The notes: generated from the sequence alone by a model not told the origin. Counted from the stretch's first letter, positions 34,334 to 43,028 are shown. The stretch is 64,000 nt of DNA from Deltaproteobacteria bacterium (GCA_020632995.1 JACKEN010000002.1:124001-188000); one strand, 5' to 3'. A program made the numbers and translations.

Positions 34334-36313
34334 TCACGGGGGGAGGGGCACCGGGTGGGGCGAGGCGAGGCGGAGGGCGGCGGGGAGCTGGCCGTCCGGC
34401 CGGCGCAGGCTGCTCGCCCGGTAGAACGATGCGGGCCGGGGCCGCTCGTGCACCACCGCGGGGTCGTTCTCGTCGTCGCAGTCCCGGTGCCGGGAGGCCA
34501 GCGGCGCGCCGTCGGGCCCGTGGTTGTGGACGCAGAGGATCGCCTGCACCGAGCCGTCCACCCGCAGGTCTTCCTCCAGGGGGAAGTTGGCTTGCGCGTC
34601 GTTGTCCACCACCGCGCAGTCCTCCGAGCGGTCGTCCACCGTGATCCCGCCTCGACTCACGCGGTTGGCGAAGACGGTGTGGTACGGGGCTGGCCCCCAC
34701 CAGTCGCTGACGTGGATCTTCTCTACCTGGTTCCCCTCGATGAGGTTCATGTGGGTGTAGTGGCCGTGGAGCGAGATGTCCGCCTTGAGCCAGCCCAGGT
34801 TGTCCCGTGCGTCCTCCGCCGCGTTGTACGCCACCACGTTGCCGTTGGCCCCGAGCTGGAGGAGCACCGCGTGCCGGAGGCGCCGCAGGGCGTTGTCCTC
34901 CACCAGGCAGCCGGTGGTGTGCTGCCGCAGGTTCACGCCGTAGCCCTGGCCGCCGTCCCCGAAGTCGTGGGCGTCGAAGAGGTAGCTCTGGCGGATGGTG
35001 CAGGCCAGACTGCGATCCACGTGGACGTGGGCCCAGCCGGTCTTCTCGAGCCAGACCCGCAGGAGGAACGCGTCGGCGGTGCGATCGAAGAGCACGGTGC
35101 CCGCGTGGTGCGCATCGAGCCGGACCACCCGGAGGTCTGCCAGGCCCGCGCGCTCCACCACCTGGGCCGCCCCCCGGAGCTCGAGGCGGCGCGCCCGGGT
35201 CAGGTAGGGCTCGTTCAACCGGCGATCCAGCACCAGGGCGTCGCCCTCCACCGCGATGACCCGGAAGACCTGGCCGATGCCGAAGGCGGCGTAGTCCTGG
35301 GCCCACTCGGGCGGGAACTTGGCGGGGTCGTTCTCGACCGAGACCTCGCCATACACCGGGCCCTCCGCCAGCAGCGCGGCGGCGGCCGCGGCCGCGGTGG
35401 CGCTCACGGTGAGCCGCCGCGCGCCCTTGTCGCCTCGGGTGACCTCGCCCAGCTCGGCGAAGGCGGCGGCGCCGCCGACCGCGGCGAAGACCGGGCTCGC
35501 GGTGGGCAGGTCAGCCTGCACCACGGTCTGCTCGGCCCCCGCCCCCTGGATGACCACGCCGTCCCGCAGGTAGACCGGGGCGGTGAGGCGGAAGGTGCCG
35601 GCGGGGAGCGTCACCACGCAGTGCCCGCCGGGCGGGGCGCGGGCCGCCGCGTCGGTCGACGCGGCCTGCAGGGCGGCGCCGACGTCGTCGCCCGGGCTGG
35701 CCGTCACCGGAACCCGGCACGTCACGTCGCGCGGCTCGGGCACCCTCGCGCCGGCGAGGGCGAAGTCTGCGTCGAGGTAGACGGGGAGGGTGAAGGGGCG
35801 CTCGGCTCGCACCGTCACCTCGGCCTCCGCCGCGCCTCCGCGCCCGTCCTCCACCCTGAGGCGGAGCAGGTGGGCGCCGGGCGCGCTCAGGGTGACGGTG
35901 GCGGTGGCGGTGGCTGCGCAGGGCGCTGGTCCCCAGGCGGGCTGGGGCAGGTCGTCGATGCGCAGCGCGCATGACAGGGGATCACCCTCGGGATCCCTGG
36001 CGCTCCAGGTCACGGTGGCGGTGAGCGGGACGAGCCCCTCGAGGGGCTCGGCGGTGAGGCCGAGGATGGCGGGGGCCTGGTTCGCGGGACCCGCGTCGAC
36101 CTCCGCGTCGGGGCCCGTCGCGTCCGCGGTGCCGGTGTCCGGAGCCTCGATCTCAGCGTCGTGCAGGCCATCCTGCCCTGCGTCGACCTCCGCGTCGGGC
36201 GCGAGACTGGCGTCGCCGCAGGCGATGAGTACGAGCGCGAAAAGCGGCCAAATGGTCCGCGGCCCGTCGGGCCTGGGCGAGCGTCGTCGCGCCCTCGTCG
36301 GCCCGCGTCCCAT
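34334..36313 (-). CDS. PKD-like plus right-handed beta-helix lipoprotein
   Basis: A 659-residue lipoprotein with a long basic n-region and the lipobox LVLIAC. An Asp/Ala/Gly-rich tether (DAEVDAGQDG, PDAEVDAGPAN) follows, then a PKD-like domain (about 75-165: VPLTATVTWSARDPEGD, LLRLRVEDGRGGAAEAEV), then a pectate-lyase-type right-handed beta-helix (GTFRLTAPVYLRDGVVIQGAG, LADLRVVRLDAHHAGTVLF, LVEDNALRRLRHAVLLQLGANGN). It resembles surface polysaccharide lyases or hydrolases, but catalytic residues cannot be assigned. ATG 36313 is chosen because it gives a coherent lipoprotein signal. Confidence 0.72.
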   Translation of the reverse strand: MGRGPTRARRRSPRPDGPRTIWPLFALVLIACGDASLAPDAEVDAGQDGLHDAEIEAPDTGTADATGPDAEVDAGPANQAPAILGLTAEPLEGLVPLTATVTWSARDPEGDPLSCALRIDDLPQPAWGPAPCAATATATVTLSAPGAHLLRLRVEDGRGGAAEAEVTVRAERPFTLPVYLDADFALAGARVPEPRDVTCRVPVTASPGDDVGAALQAASTDAAARAPPGGHCVVTLPAGTFRLTAPVYLRDGVVIQGAGAEQTVVQADLPTASPVFAAVGGAAAFAELGEVTRGDKGARRLTVSATAAAAAAALLAEGPVYGEVSVENDPAKFPPEWAQDYAAFGIGQVFRVIAVEGDALVLDRRLNEPYLTRARRLELRGAAQVVERAGLADLRVVRLDAHHAGTVLFDRTADAFLLRVWLEKTGWAHVHVDRSLACTIRQSYLFDAHDFGDGGQGYGVNLRQHTTGCLVEDNALRRLRHAVLLQLGANGNVVAYNAAEDARDNLGWLKADISLHGHYTHMNLIEGNQVEKIHVSDWWGPAPYHTVFANRVSRGGITVDDRSEDCAVVDNDAQANFPLEEDLRVDGSVQAILCVHNHGPDGAPLASRHRDCDDENDPAVVHERPRPASFYRASSLRRPDGQLPAALRLASPHPVPLPP

Positions 36314-36392
36314 GCAGGGACTATGCGCCCGTGTCTCGCCTCGCGTCACGTCCACTGCGCACTCGGCGCTCGTGGGGTCGAGTAAGTGGCCA

Positions 36393-36407
36393 TGGCACAG
36401 GTTCTGC
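36393..36407 (+). promoter_or_regulatory. Possible sigma-54 promoter
   Basis: TGGCAC-N5-CTGC at 36393-36407 matches the -24/-12 sigma-54 consensus (TGGCAC-N5-TTGC) with one mismatch. It would start transcription about 3 bases before the ATG at 36422, so the message would be almost leaderless. Myxococcota use sigma-54 extensively, but the spacing to the ATG weakens the call. Confidence 0.35.
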
Positions 36408-36421
36408 TGTAGGCAGGCGCC

Positions 36422-36769
36422 ATGAAGATCACCATCTCCATCTCCCAGTTGTTTGCCGCGATGGCGCTGACCGCCGGCCTCGCCCTGGCGGGCTGCGGCT
36501 CCGCCGGCACCTGCAGCGGCAACGACTGCGCCTGCGCCGACGGCGAGGACTGCAGCTTCACCTGCAGCGATGGCACCTGCTCGCAGAGCTGCGGCGCGGG
36601 GTCCACCTGTGACCTGTCCTGCACGGGCGGCACCTGCAGCCAGTACTGCGACCCCAGCGCCACGAGCTGCACCATCGCCTGCGAGGGCGGCAGCTGCACC
36701 CAGGCCTGCAACGGCAACGCGAACTGCACCGCCACCTGCGCCGGCGCTGGCTGCACCAGCGACACCTGA
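36422..36769 (+). CDS. Small cysteine-rich repeat lipoprotein
   Basis: A 115-residue protein with signal ISQLFAAMALTAGLALAGC, the lipid Cys being the first of 19 cysteines. The mature chain is a run of imperfect repeats of about 17 residues, C-x3-C-x4-C-x3-C-x4-6, with Ser, Thr, Gly and Asp between (CSDGTCSQSC, CTGGTCSQYC, CEGGSCTQAC). Such regularity suggests a disulfide-stapled solenoid or a metal-binding surface protein. No known domain is recognised. A sigma-54-like site precedes it and a strong hairpin follows it. Confidence 0.75.
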   Translation: MKITISISQLFAAMALTAGLALAGCGSAGTCSGNDCACADGEDCSFTCSDGTCSQSCGAGSTCDLSCTGGTCSQYCDPSATSCTIACEGGSCTQACNGNANCTATCAGAGCTSDT

Positions 36770-36796
36770 TCGAGACCACCCCCCGCGCAACTTCCG

Positions 36797-36821
36797 CCCC
36801 GGCCTCGGGTTGAGGCCGGGG
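36797..36821. terminator. 10-bp GC hairpin abutting the DUF3604 start
   Basis: CCCCGGCCTC (36797-36806) and GAGGCCGGGG (36812-36821) form a perfect 10-bp stem with a 5-nt loop. It lies 27 bp after the Cys-rich gene and ends at the base before the ATG at 36822. It may end the first transcript, although no T-run follows, or hide the ribosome site of the next gene. Confidence 0.5.
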
Positions 36822-38684
36822 ATGAGAACGTCCCCGCGCCTCCTCCCGGCCACGCTCCTGTTGTTCGCCTGCGAGGCCAGCCCCACCGCCTCAGGCCCCG
36901 ACCCCTCTCAGCAGGAGCCCGTCACCGCGGCCGCGGCGACCTGCGCCGACCGGAGCGCGCTCCGGAACCCGTACTTCGGCGACCTCCACGTCCACACCAG
37001 CTACTCCTTCGACGCGTACATCTTCGAGACCCGGAACGCGCCGGCCGAGGCCTACGCCTTCGCCCGCGGGGCCGAGGTGGGGCTGGCGCCGCTCGACGCG
37101 AGCGGTCAGCCCACCCGCTTCACCCACCTGGAGCGGCCCCTCGACTTCGCCGCCGCGACCGATCACTCCGAGTTCCTGGGTGAGGTGGACCTCTGCACCA
37201 CGCCGAGCTCTCCGGTCTACGACTCGCTGACCTGCCGCACCTACCGGAGCGGCAACGCGGGCTTCGCGCTCTTCGGCCTGGACCTGACCCAAGCCTCGCC
37301 CACGCGCCTGCCGATCTGCCAGGACACCGACTGCGGGGCCGCCACCCGCACGGTCTGGGAGCGCGTGCAGGACGCGGCGGCCGACGCCGATGATCCGTGC
37401 AACTTCACCTCCTTCGTGGCCTACGAGTGGACCGGCACCACCGGCGGCTCGAACCTCCACCGCAACGTGGTGTTCCGGGGCGATCAGGTCCCCGCCCAGC
37501 CGGTGAGCTACTACGAGGCCCCGACCAAGGAGGGGCTGTGGACCCAACTCGACACCCTCTGCCTCAGCGGGACCCCGGGCTGCGACGTGCTCGCCATCCC
37601 CCACAACTCGAACCTCTCGAACGGGAACATGTTCCTGCCCGAGACCTCGGACGGCACCCCCCTCACCGCGGCGGACGCCGCGTTCCGGGCCGAGATGGAG
37701 CCCCTGGTGGAGCTGATGCAGCACAAGGGCGACTCGGAGTGCAAGTTCACCTTCACCAACCGCGACGAGGAGTGTCGCTTCGAGAAGGTCGGCGACCCCA
37801 ACGCGGTGGCCGACGCCGGCTTCGTGCGGGAGGCCCTGAAGAACGGCCTCGCCACCGAGGACCAGCTCGGCGCCAACCCCTTCCGCTTCGGGTTCATCGG
37901 CAGCACCGACACCCACAACGGCACCCCGGGCATGACCGAGGAGGCCCGCTGGCCCGGCCACGGCGGCAACCAGGACGCCGCGCCCGAGGATCGGGTCGGG
38001 GCGCTGGACTTCGGCCCCGGCGGCCTCGCGGTGGTGTGGGCAGAGGAGAACACCCGGGACGCCCTCTTCGACGCGTTCCGGCGCCGCGAGACCTACGCCA
38101 CCAGCGGCACCCGCATCACCCTGCGCTTCTTCGGCGGCTGGGCCTACCCCGAGACCCTCTGCAGCAGCGCAAGCCTGGTTGCGCAGGGCTACGCGGGCGG
38201 CGTGCCCATGGGGGGCGTGCTCCCGGCCAACCCCGGGAGCGGCCGGCCGCGCTTCGTGGTGCAGGCGGCCTGGGATCCGGGCACCGCGGACCACCCCGGC
38301 ACCCGGCTCCAGCGGGTCCAGATCATCAAGGGTTGGGTCGACCGGCGCGGGCGCACCCACGAGCAGGTCTACGAGGTGGCGGGAGACGCGGCGAACGGGG
38401 CCAGCGTGGATCTCGCGACCTGCACCCCGCAGGGCCCGGGGCAGCGCCGCCTCTGCGCGGTCTGGGAGGACCCGGACTTCTCGGCCGAGCAGCGCGCCTT
38501 CTACTACGCCCGAGTGCTCGAGAACCCGTCCTGTCGCTGGAGCACGTATGAGTGCATCGACGCGCAGGTGGACTGCGCGGACCCCGCCGCGGTGCCCGAG
38601 GCCTTCGCCTACTGCTGCGACGGCAGCGCGCCCCTCACCCAGCAGGAGCGGGCCACCAGCTCGCCGATCTGGTACCAGCCATGA
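36822..38684 (+). CDS. DUF3604 (PHP-type) lipoprotein
   Basis: A 620-residue protein with a lipoprotein signal (RLLPATLLLFAC). The DUF3604 family is a PHP-superfamily metal-dependent hydrolase: YFGDLHVHTSYSFDAY (metal-binding HxH), LDFAAATDHSEFLGEVDLC, VLAIPHNSNLSNG and FIGSTDTHNGTPG supply the His/Asp ligands. The C-terminal third, rich in paired cysteines, holds WDPGTADHPGTRLQRVQIIKGW. The substrate is unknown. It is translationally coupled to a PpiC-type isomerase (ATGA at 38681), which in turn couples to a HupE-like protein. The same three families occur together in other bacteria. A hairpin overlaps the ribosome-binding region. Confidence 0.88.
   Translation: MRTSPRLLPATLLLFACEASPTASGPDPSQQEPVTAAAATCADRSALRNPYFGDLHVHTSYSFDAYIFETRNAPAEAYAFARGAEVGLAPLDASGQPTRFTHLERPLDFAAATDHSEFLGEVDLCTTPSSPVYDSLTCRTYRSGNAGFALFGLDLTQASPTRLPICQDTDCGAATRTVWERVQDAAADADDPCNFTSFVAYEWTGTTGGSNLHRNVVFRGDQVPAQPVSYYEAPTKEGLWTQLDTLCLSGTPGCDVLAIPHNSNLSNGNMFLPETSDGTPLTAADAAFRAEMEPLVELMQHKGDSECKFTFTNRDEECRFEKVGDPNAVADAGFVREALKNGLATEDQLGANPFRFGFIGSTDTHNGTPGMTEEARWPGHGGNQDAAPEDRVGALDFGPGGLAVVWAEENTRDALFDAFRRRETYATSGTRITLRFFGGWAYPETLCSSASLVAQGYAGGVPMGGVLPANPGSGRPRFVVQAAWDPGTADHPGTRLQRVQIIKGWVDRRGRTHEQVYEVAGDAANGASVDLATCTPQGPGQRRLCAVWEDPDFSAEQRAFYYARVLENPSCRWSTYECIDAQVDCADPAAVPEAFAYCCDGSAPLTQQERATSSPIWYQP
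38169..38182. repeat. GCAA-N6-TTGC iterated palindrome, copy 9
   Basis: A perfect copy with spacer GCCTGG inside the DUF3604 gene. It is read Ser-Ala(GCA)-Ser-Leu-Val(GTT)-Ala. Confidence 0.8.
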
Positions 38685-39553
38685 GGTGGCGGGGTCTGCA
38701 GGACATCCTGCTCCGCTCGCCGGTCACCTGGCTGGCCCTGGGCGCGGTGGCGGCGCGCCTCGTGGGGATGCCGCTCTGGGACCCCCCGGCCCCGGACGCG
38801 CGCCGGGTGGAGGTCACCGAGGCCTTCGTGGACGGGCTCGCCTGGCTCCAGGGCGAGCGCACCGGCCACACCCCCGACGCGGCGGAGCGCGTGGCCCTCG
38901 CGCAGGGCTATGCGGAGGAGGAGGTGCTCTTCCGTGAGGCCCTCGCCCTCGGCCTCGAGCGGGGGGACACCATCATCCGGCGACGCTTGGTGCAGAAGAT
39001 GCGCTTCCTGGTCGAGGACGCCACCCCGCTCGGCGACCCCACCCCCGAGGCGCTGGCCCGGGTGGTGACCGAGAACCCGCGGGCGTTCCAGGGCGAGGTC
39101 GCCGCGCGCTTCGTGCAGGTGGTCCTGCCCGCGGACGCGAGCACGGAGGAAGTGCAGGCGGTGTTGCGGAGCGCCCGGGCCGGGGCGCCCGAGGACGCCG
39201 CGGGCCTGGGCGTGGCGCTCCCCACCCCCGACCCCGAGGGCGCGCTCCCCGTCTCCGTCATCGCGCGGCGCTACGGGGCCGAGGTGGCGGTGGCGGCGGA
39301 GGCCGGCCCGGTGGGGGAATGGCAGGATCCCTTGCGCGGACCCCACGGCTGGCACCTGCTCCACGTGCTCGAGCGGCACGAGGCGCCCGCGCCGGACCTG
39401 GCCGACCCCCGGGTGGCGAAGAAGGCGGAGGCCCTGTGGCGGGAGGGGCGGCGCGGGGCGGTGAACCGCGAGGCGATCCAGCGCCTCATGGCCCGCTACC
39501 AGGTGGTGCTCCCTGGGCCGGCGGCGGTGGCCACGGCGGAGGTGTCGCGGTGA
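38681..39553 (+). CDS. PpiC-type peptidyl-prolyl isomerase
   Basis: A 290-residue protein with an N-terminal membrane anchor (SPVTWLALGAVAARLVG). A helical chaperone-like segment carries YAEEEVLFREALALGLERGDTIIRRRLVQKMRFLVED, typical of SurA/PpiC-like proteins. A parvulin-like domain follows (ARFVQVVLPADASTEEVQAVL and GEWQDPLRGPHGWHLLHVLERHEAP). It should help fold exported partner proteins such as the DUF3604 lipoprotein. The start overlaps the DUF3604 stop, and the stop overlaps the GTG of the HupE-like gene. Confidence 0.83.
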   Translation: MRWRGLQDILLRSPVTWLALGAVAARLVGMPLWDPPAPDARRVEVTEAFVDGLAWLQGERTGHTPDAAERVALAQGYAEEEVLFREALALGLERGDTIIRRRLVQKMRFLVEDATPLGDPTPEALARVVTENPRAFQGEVAARFVQVVLPADASTEEVQAVLRSARAGAPEDAAGLGVALPTPDPEGALPVSVIARRYGAEVAVAAEAGPVGEWQDPLRGPHGWHLLHVLERHEAPAPDLADPRVAKKAEALWREGRRGAVNREAIQRLMARYQVVLPGPAAVATAEVSR

Positions 39554-40398
39554 GGCCGCTGCTCGTCGCGCTCCTCATCCTGGCGCCGGCCTCCGCCCTG
39601 GCCCACGGGCTCGCCCCCGCGCGCCTCGAGCTGGAGGAGGGCGCAGCAGGCCACTTTCGCGTCTTCCTCAAGATCCCCGGGGCGGGCGAGGCTGCGCGGG
39701 AGGCGCCGGTGGAGCCCCGCTGGCCCGCCCACTGCGTGGCGTCCCGGCCCACCGTGTACTCAGCGCCGGATCACGTTGCCCTGGACTTCGAGCTGGAGTG
39801 CGGCGCGGAGGGGCTCACCGGCCACCGGGTGACCCTGACCGGCCTCGCGCCGCGACAGATCGACGCCCTGGTCGCGGTGACCCGCGTCGACGGCGAGGCT
39901 CTGCAGTTCGTCTTGCGCCCGGCGGAGCCCGGCTTCGTGCTCCCGCCGCGGCTCACCGTGGCCACGGTGGCCAAGACCGGTCTCCTCGCCGCCCTGCGCG
40001 CGGGCGGCGCAGGAGGGCTGGCGCTCTGGCTCGCCATGGCGGTGCTCCTCGGAGCCACCTTCACCCGAACCCCGGCGAGGCGGGCCGCACCCTGGGTGGT
40101 GCTCGGCGCCGCGCTGGGGGGCCTGCTCCCGGGCGCGGCGGGCGCCGGCCTGGCGCTCGCGCTCCTGGTGGCGGTGGGGCTCGGCCCGCGCCCCGCGTGG
40201 GCTGGACCATGGCAAGCTGGGTTGACCGCGGCGCTGGTGTCGCTCGTCCCCACGGCGCTCGCGCTCCCCCCCGAGCACCTCCGGCTGGGTCAGGCTGCGC
40301 TCTCCCTCGGGGCCTTCGCCCTCGCCGCGGCCGGTGTTGTGGCGGGCGCCCTGCGCCCCCAGCTCGCCCTCAGAGGTTGGCCCACGAGCCGACCATGA
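39550..40398 (+). CDS. HupE/UreJ-like membrane protein
   Basis: A 282-residue protein that starts with GTG inside the overlapping GTGA of the previous stop. It has a signal peptide ending in ALAHG, an N-terminal periplasmic beta-rich domain (about 20-130) with two cysteines, and five or six hydrophobic helices after residue 145. This is the layout of HupE/UreJ-family proteins that accompany DUF3604-PpiC genes. Classical HupE imports nickel, but the His-rich first helix is not seen here, so metal transport is doubtful. The 3' end overlaps the convergent FadL gene by 29 bp. Confidence 0.68.
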   Translation: MRPLLVALLILAPASALAHGLAPARLELEEGAAGHFRVFLKIPGAGEAAREAPVEPRWPAHCVASRPTVYSAPDHVALDFELECGAEGLTGHRVTLTGLAPRQIDALVAVTRVDGEALQFVLRPAEPGFVLPPRLTVATVAKTGLLAALRAGGAGGLALWLAMAVLLGATFTRTPARRAAPWVVLGAALGGLLPGAAGAGLALALLVAVGLGPRPAWAGPWQAGLTAALVSLVPTALALPPEHLRLGQAALSLGAFALAAAGVVAGALRPQLALRGWPTSRP

Positions 40399-41728
40399 CG
40401 TAGATCGAGCGCGAGCGGAGCGGGGCCAGGACCGGCTCGAGCTCGTCCCCGAAGCCGGCGACCTGACCCCAACCCTCGGCGTAGACGACGCTCACCCAGG
40501 TCTCCACCGTCTCGCCCTTCCACCCGCCGCCCAGCGTCCCGGAGATCCGGTTCACCTGGTCCGCGGCGTTCTCCAACACGTCGGCGTCGGGGCTGCTGGA
40601 CAGATCGGTGAACACGCCGGCCTGGACGCGGAGCTTGTCGGAGAGCCTGTACTGCACGCCCAGGTTGCCGTTGACGGTGGTCCGGAGCCGGAACGCCTCC
40701 GAGACGTCGATGGCCCGCGCGGGGTCGTCGACGGTGCGGCCCGGCACCTCGGGGGGCAGGGTCCGCTCCCCGTTGGGGCCCGCAATGGTGACCACCTCGC
40801 CCTGGGCAAGGTGCAGGCGGACGTCGGCCGCGACGCGCCACCGCTCGCTCGGGGCCCAGGTCACGCCGAGGCCGAAGCGCCAGGGCACGCGGAACTCCTG
40901 CTTCGGGTTCTTCACCTCGACCCGGTCGATGAAGGAGGCGCCGTCGATGACCTGGCTGTTGATGGCCAGGAGCGAGCCCGAGGAGCCCACCGTGTACATG
41001 GGGGATCGGACGGTGAGCCCGAACCCGAGCGACTCGAGGGGTGACCACTGCAAGCCGACTTGCCCACCGAGGGAGCCCACCACGAGCTCGGTGTGTCGCG
41101 AGCTCGCCACGTCGAGCACCGGCTGGCCCTCCTGGCTGATGAAGAGGGTGGTGTTGTTCACCGCGTCCCGGAGCAGCACCGCCCCGGTGGGCCCGGCCCC
41201 GAGGCAGAGGCGCTCGGCGCAGGCGCCCCACGCGGCGCCGAGCCAGAAGGTCTGGTTGCGGGCGGTCTGCCGGGCCTGGATGTCGAGCTCGACCCCCTCG
41301 GCCCGGGTCTCGAGGGCGCCCTGGAACTGGGCGTAGTCGGGCACGATGACGGACAGGCCGATGCCGTGGTGGAGCGGGCCCAACGCGCCGAGCGGCTGCA
41401 CGTACTCCACGCTCGCGGGGAACACGTCCAAGGTGGTGGTCGCCACGTCGCCCACGACATACCCATCGCCCAGGGAACCATCCACCAGGCGAGCGGACTC
41501 GCGGGTGAGGCCGTAGGCGCTGAGGCTGGCCGACAGCCCGGTCTGCTTCGCGGCCCCCACGCCGGCCGGGTTGAACCAGGGCGTCTCGCCGTCGGCGATG
41601 CCGGCGCCGCCCATGCCGGCCTGCCGCGCCCCCACCGGGTAGCGCTCGGGGTTGCCGGGCCGGGCGTGGGCCGAGGCGGCCAGCGCCGTGACGAGGAGGG
41701 CGTGAGCGAGCAGGGGCAGCGCGCGCAT
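40370..41728 (-). CDS. OmpP1/FadL family outer-membrane transporter
   Basis: A 452-residue exported protein (signal ending AASAHA). It has the FadL hallmark near the N-terminus, VGARQAGMGGAGIADGETPWFNPAGVG, then PLHHGIGLSVIVP, FRVPWRFGLGVTWAPSERWRVAADVRL, and strand-rich repeats to the end. Family members carry hydrophobic compounds such as long-chain fatty acids or aromatic hydrocarbons across the outer membrane. In this window with CYP51 and HpnM/HpnN-like genes, a lipid cargo is possible but not shown. It contains a GCAA-N6-TTGC site. Confidence 0.88.
   Translation of the reverse strand: MRALPLLAHALLVTALAASAHARPGNPERYPVGARQAGMGGAGIADGETPWFNPAGVGAAKQTGLSASLSAYGLTRESARLVDGSLGDGYVVGDVATTTLDVFPASVEYVQPLGALGPLHHGIGLSVIVPDYAQFQGALETRAEGVELDIQARQTARNQTFWLGAAWGACAERLCLGAGPTGAVLLRDAVNNTTLFISQEGQPVLDVASSRHTELVVGSLGGQVGLQWSPLESLGFGLTVRSPMYTVGSSGSLLAINSQVIDGASFIDRVEVKNPKQEFRVPWRFGLGVTWAPSERWRVAADVRLHLAQGEVVTIAGPNGERTLPPEVPGRTVDDPARAIDVSEAFRLRTTVNGNLGVQYRLSDKLRVQAGVFTDLSSSPDADVLENAADQVNRISGTLGGGWKGETVETWVSVVYAEGWGQVAGFGDELEPVLAPLRSRSIYVMVGSWANL
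41050..41063. repeat. GCAA-N6-TTGC iterated palindrome, copy 10
   Basis: A perfect copy with spacer GCCGAC inside the FadL gene. On the coding strand it is Gln(CAA)-Val-Gly-Leu(TTG). Confidence 0.8.
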
Positions 41729-41769
41729 GCCGGGGCAGAGTGGGGGGCCCGCGGACCGGCGTCAACGCG

Positions 41770-42678
41770 TCACGCGGTGTAGATGTCGGGGCGCCGATCG
41801 CGGACCAGGTTCCAGCCGGAGCCGTCGGTGCTGCTGATCACGTCGAGGTCGACGTCGGCCCAGATCATGTTCGGCAGGTCACGTTGCGAAGACACCCGCC
41901 CGTCGGGGCCGGCCACGTGGCTCCGCCCGAAGTAGTGCACCCCGAAGGGCGGCTCCACCCCGAGGCGGTTGCTCCCCACGATGAAGACGCGGTGGCGCAT
42001 CGCGTCCACCTCGAACTCCCGCTCCCAGAAGTGCTCGGACTTGTCGCCGAAGGTGATGGCGGGGGAGAAGATCAGCTCCGCCCCGCCCGCGACGAGCGAG
42101 CGCATCACCCCCTCGAAGTGCCGGTCGTAGCAGATCGCCACCCCGACGCGGCCCACCTTGGTCTCGAACACCGGGAAGTACGGGGTCAGCGAGTCGTCGG
42201 CCGCCCCGTAGTAGAAGCGCTCCCGGAACTGGTTCTTCTCGTTCGCGCCGTGGGGGATGTGGGTCTTCCGGTAGCGGCCAAGCACCCGGCCGTCGGCGTC
42301 GATGACCACCGCGGTGTTGTAGCGTCGGCCGTTGCTCGCGTCGTGCTCGAACAGCGGCGCAACCAGCACCATCCGGAGCTCGGCCGCGAGCTTCGCAAGT
42401 CGGGTTGCGGTGGGGCCGGTGAGCGCGTCCTCGGCCAGGCCCAGCCACATCGGATCCTCGACCGTGGCGAAGTAGGGGGCGGTGAAGAGCTCGCCGAAGC
42501 TCATCGCGCGCACCCCGATCGCCGCCGCCTGGCGGGCCAGGGCCTCGTGGTGGTCGAGGTTGGCGTCACGGATCTCGTCCATGCGCCCGGCGAGGCGGGG
42601 GAGGTCCTCGATGCGCTCCGGCATGTCGCCGAACGCGTTCTTCGTCTCGGTGGCGGCCACCCGCAGGACGCGGCTCAA
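41770..42678 (-). CDS. Nitrilase-superfamily amidohydrolase (beta-ureidopropionase-like)
   Basis: A 302-residue carbon-nitrogen hydrolase. The catalytic triad is Glu63 (SFGELFTAPYF), Lys138 (GRYRKTHIPHG) and Cys183 (GVAICYDRHFEG), with FYYGAADDSLTPYFPVFETKVGRVG between. The HIPHGANEKNQFRERFYY stretch is typical of beta-ureidopropionase/N-carbamoyl-amidase relatives. TTG 42678 is chosen: it overlaps the stop of the PilZ gene by four bases (TTGA), has GGAGG a few bases upstream, and the conserved sequence begins right after it. A GTG at 42660 is an alternative. The substrate is inferred from family only. Confidence 0.88.
   Translation of the reverse strand: MSRVLRVAATETKNAFGDMPERIEDLPRLAGRMDEIRDANLDHHEALARQAAAIGVRAMSFGELFTAPYFATVEDPMWLGLAEDALTGPTATRLAKLAAELRMVLVAPLFEHDASNGRRYNTAVVIDADGRVLGRYRKTHIPHGANEKNQFRERFYYGAADDSLTPYFPVFETKVGRVGVAICYDRHFEGVMRSLVAGGAELIFSPAITFGDKSEHFWEREFEVDAMRHRVFIVGSNRLGVEPPFGVHYFGRSHVAGPDGRVSSQRDLPNMIWADVDLDVISSTDGSGWNLVRDRRPDIYTA
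42395..42408. repeat. GCAA-N6-TTGC iterated palindrome, copy 11
   Basis: A perfect copy with spacer GTCGGG inside the nitrilase gene. It is read Ala(GCA)-Thr-Arg(CGA)-Leu(CTT)-Ala, three uncommon codons in a row of five. Confidence 0.8.
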
Positions 42679-43028
42679 TCGTCCCTCCGGGGCGCCTTCC
42701 ACACCGGGAGCTGGAAGCCGTCGGCGAGGGGCAGGGCCTTCACCCGAGCGAGCACGTCGCCTTCGAGGACCTCGTCGAACTCGAGGCCCACCAGGCCGTC
42801 GCTGTCGGCGCGGCGCACGGTGCCGGTGATCGCGTAGGCGGACACCGCGTCCACCATCACCATGAGGAGGTCCCCCAGCTGCACCTGGAGATCGGCGGGG
42901 AGAACCAGACCCATCCCGTGCTGGGACACGTCCTGCACCACGCCGAGGACGGTGTCCGGCCCCAGGTGCACCTCCGCGGTAGCCCCCAAGAGGTGCCGGC
43001 GCGAGCGCCGTTGGTCCGAGCTGCCCAT
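42675..43028 (-). CDS. PilZ domain protein
   Basis: A 117-residue single-domain PilZ protein. It has the N-terminal arginine motif (DQRRSRRHLL, RxxxR) and the VQDVSQHGMGL segment (D/NxSxxG) needed for cyclic di-GMP binding, with VGLEFDEV at the end of the barrel. It may switch the activity of a partner in response to c-di-GMP. It is coupled to the nitrilase-family gene downstream (TTGA overlap) and diverges from the Ser/Thr kinase gene with an 84-bp gap. Confidence 0.85.
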   Translation of the reverse strand: MGSSDQRRSRRHLLGATAEVHLGPDTVLGVVQDVSQHGMGLVLPADLQVQLGDLLMVMVDAVSAYAITGTVRRADSDGLVGLEFDEVLEGDVLARVKALPLADGFQLPVWKAPRRDD

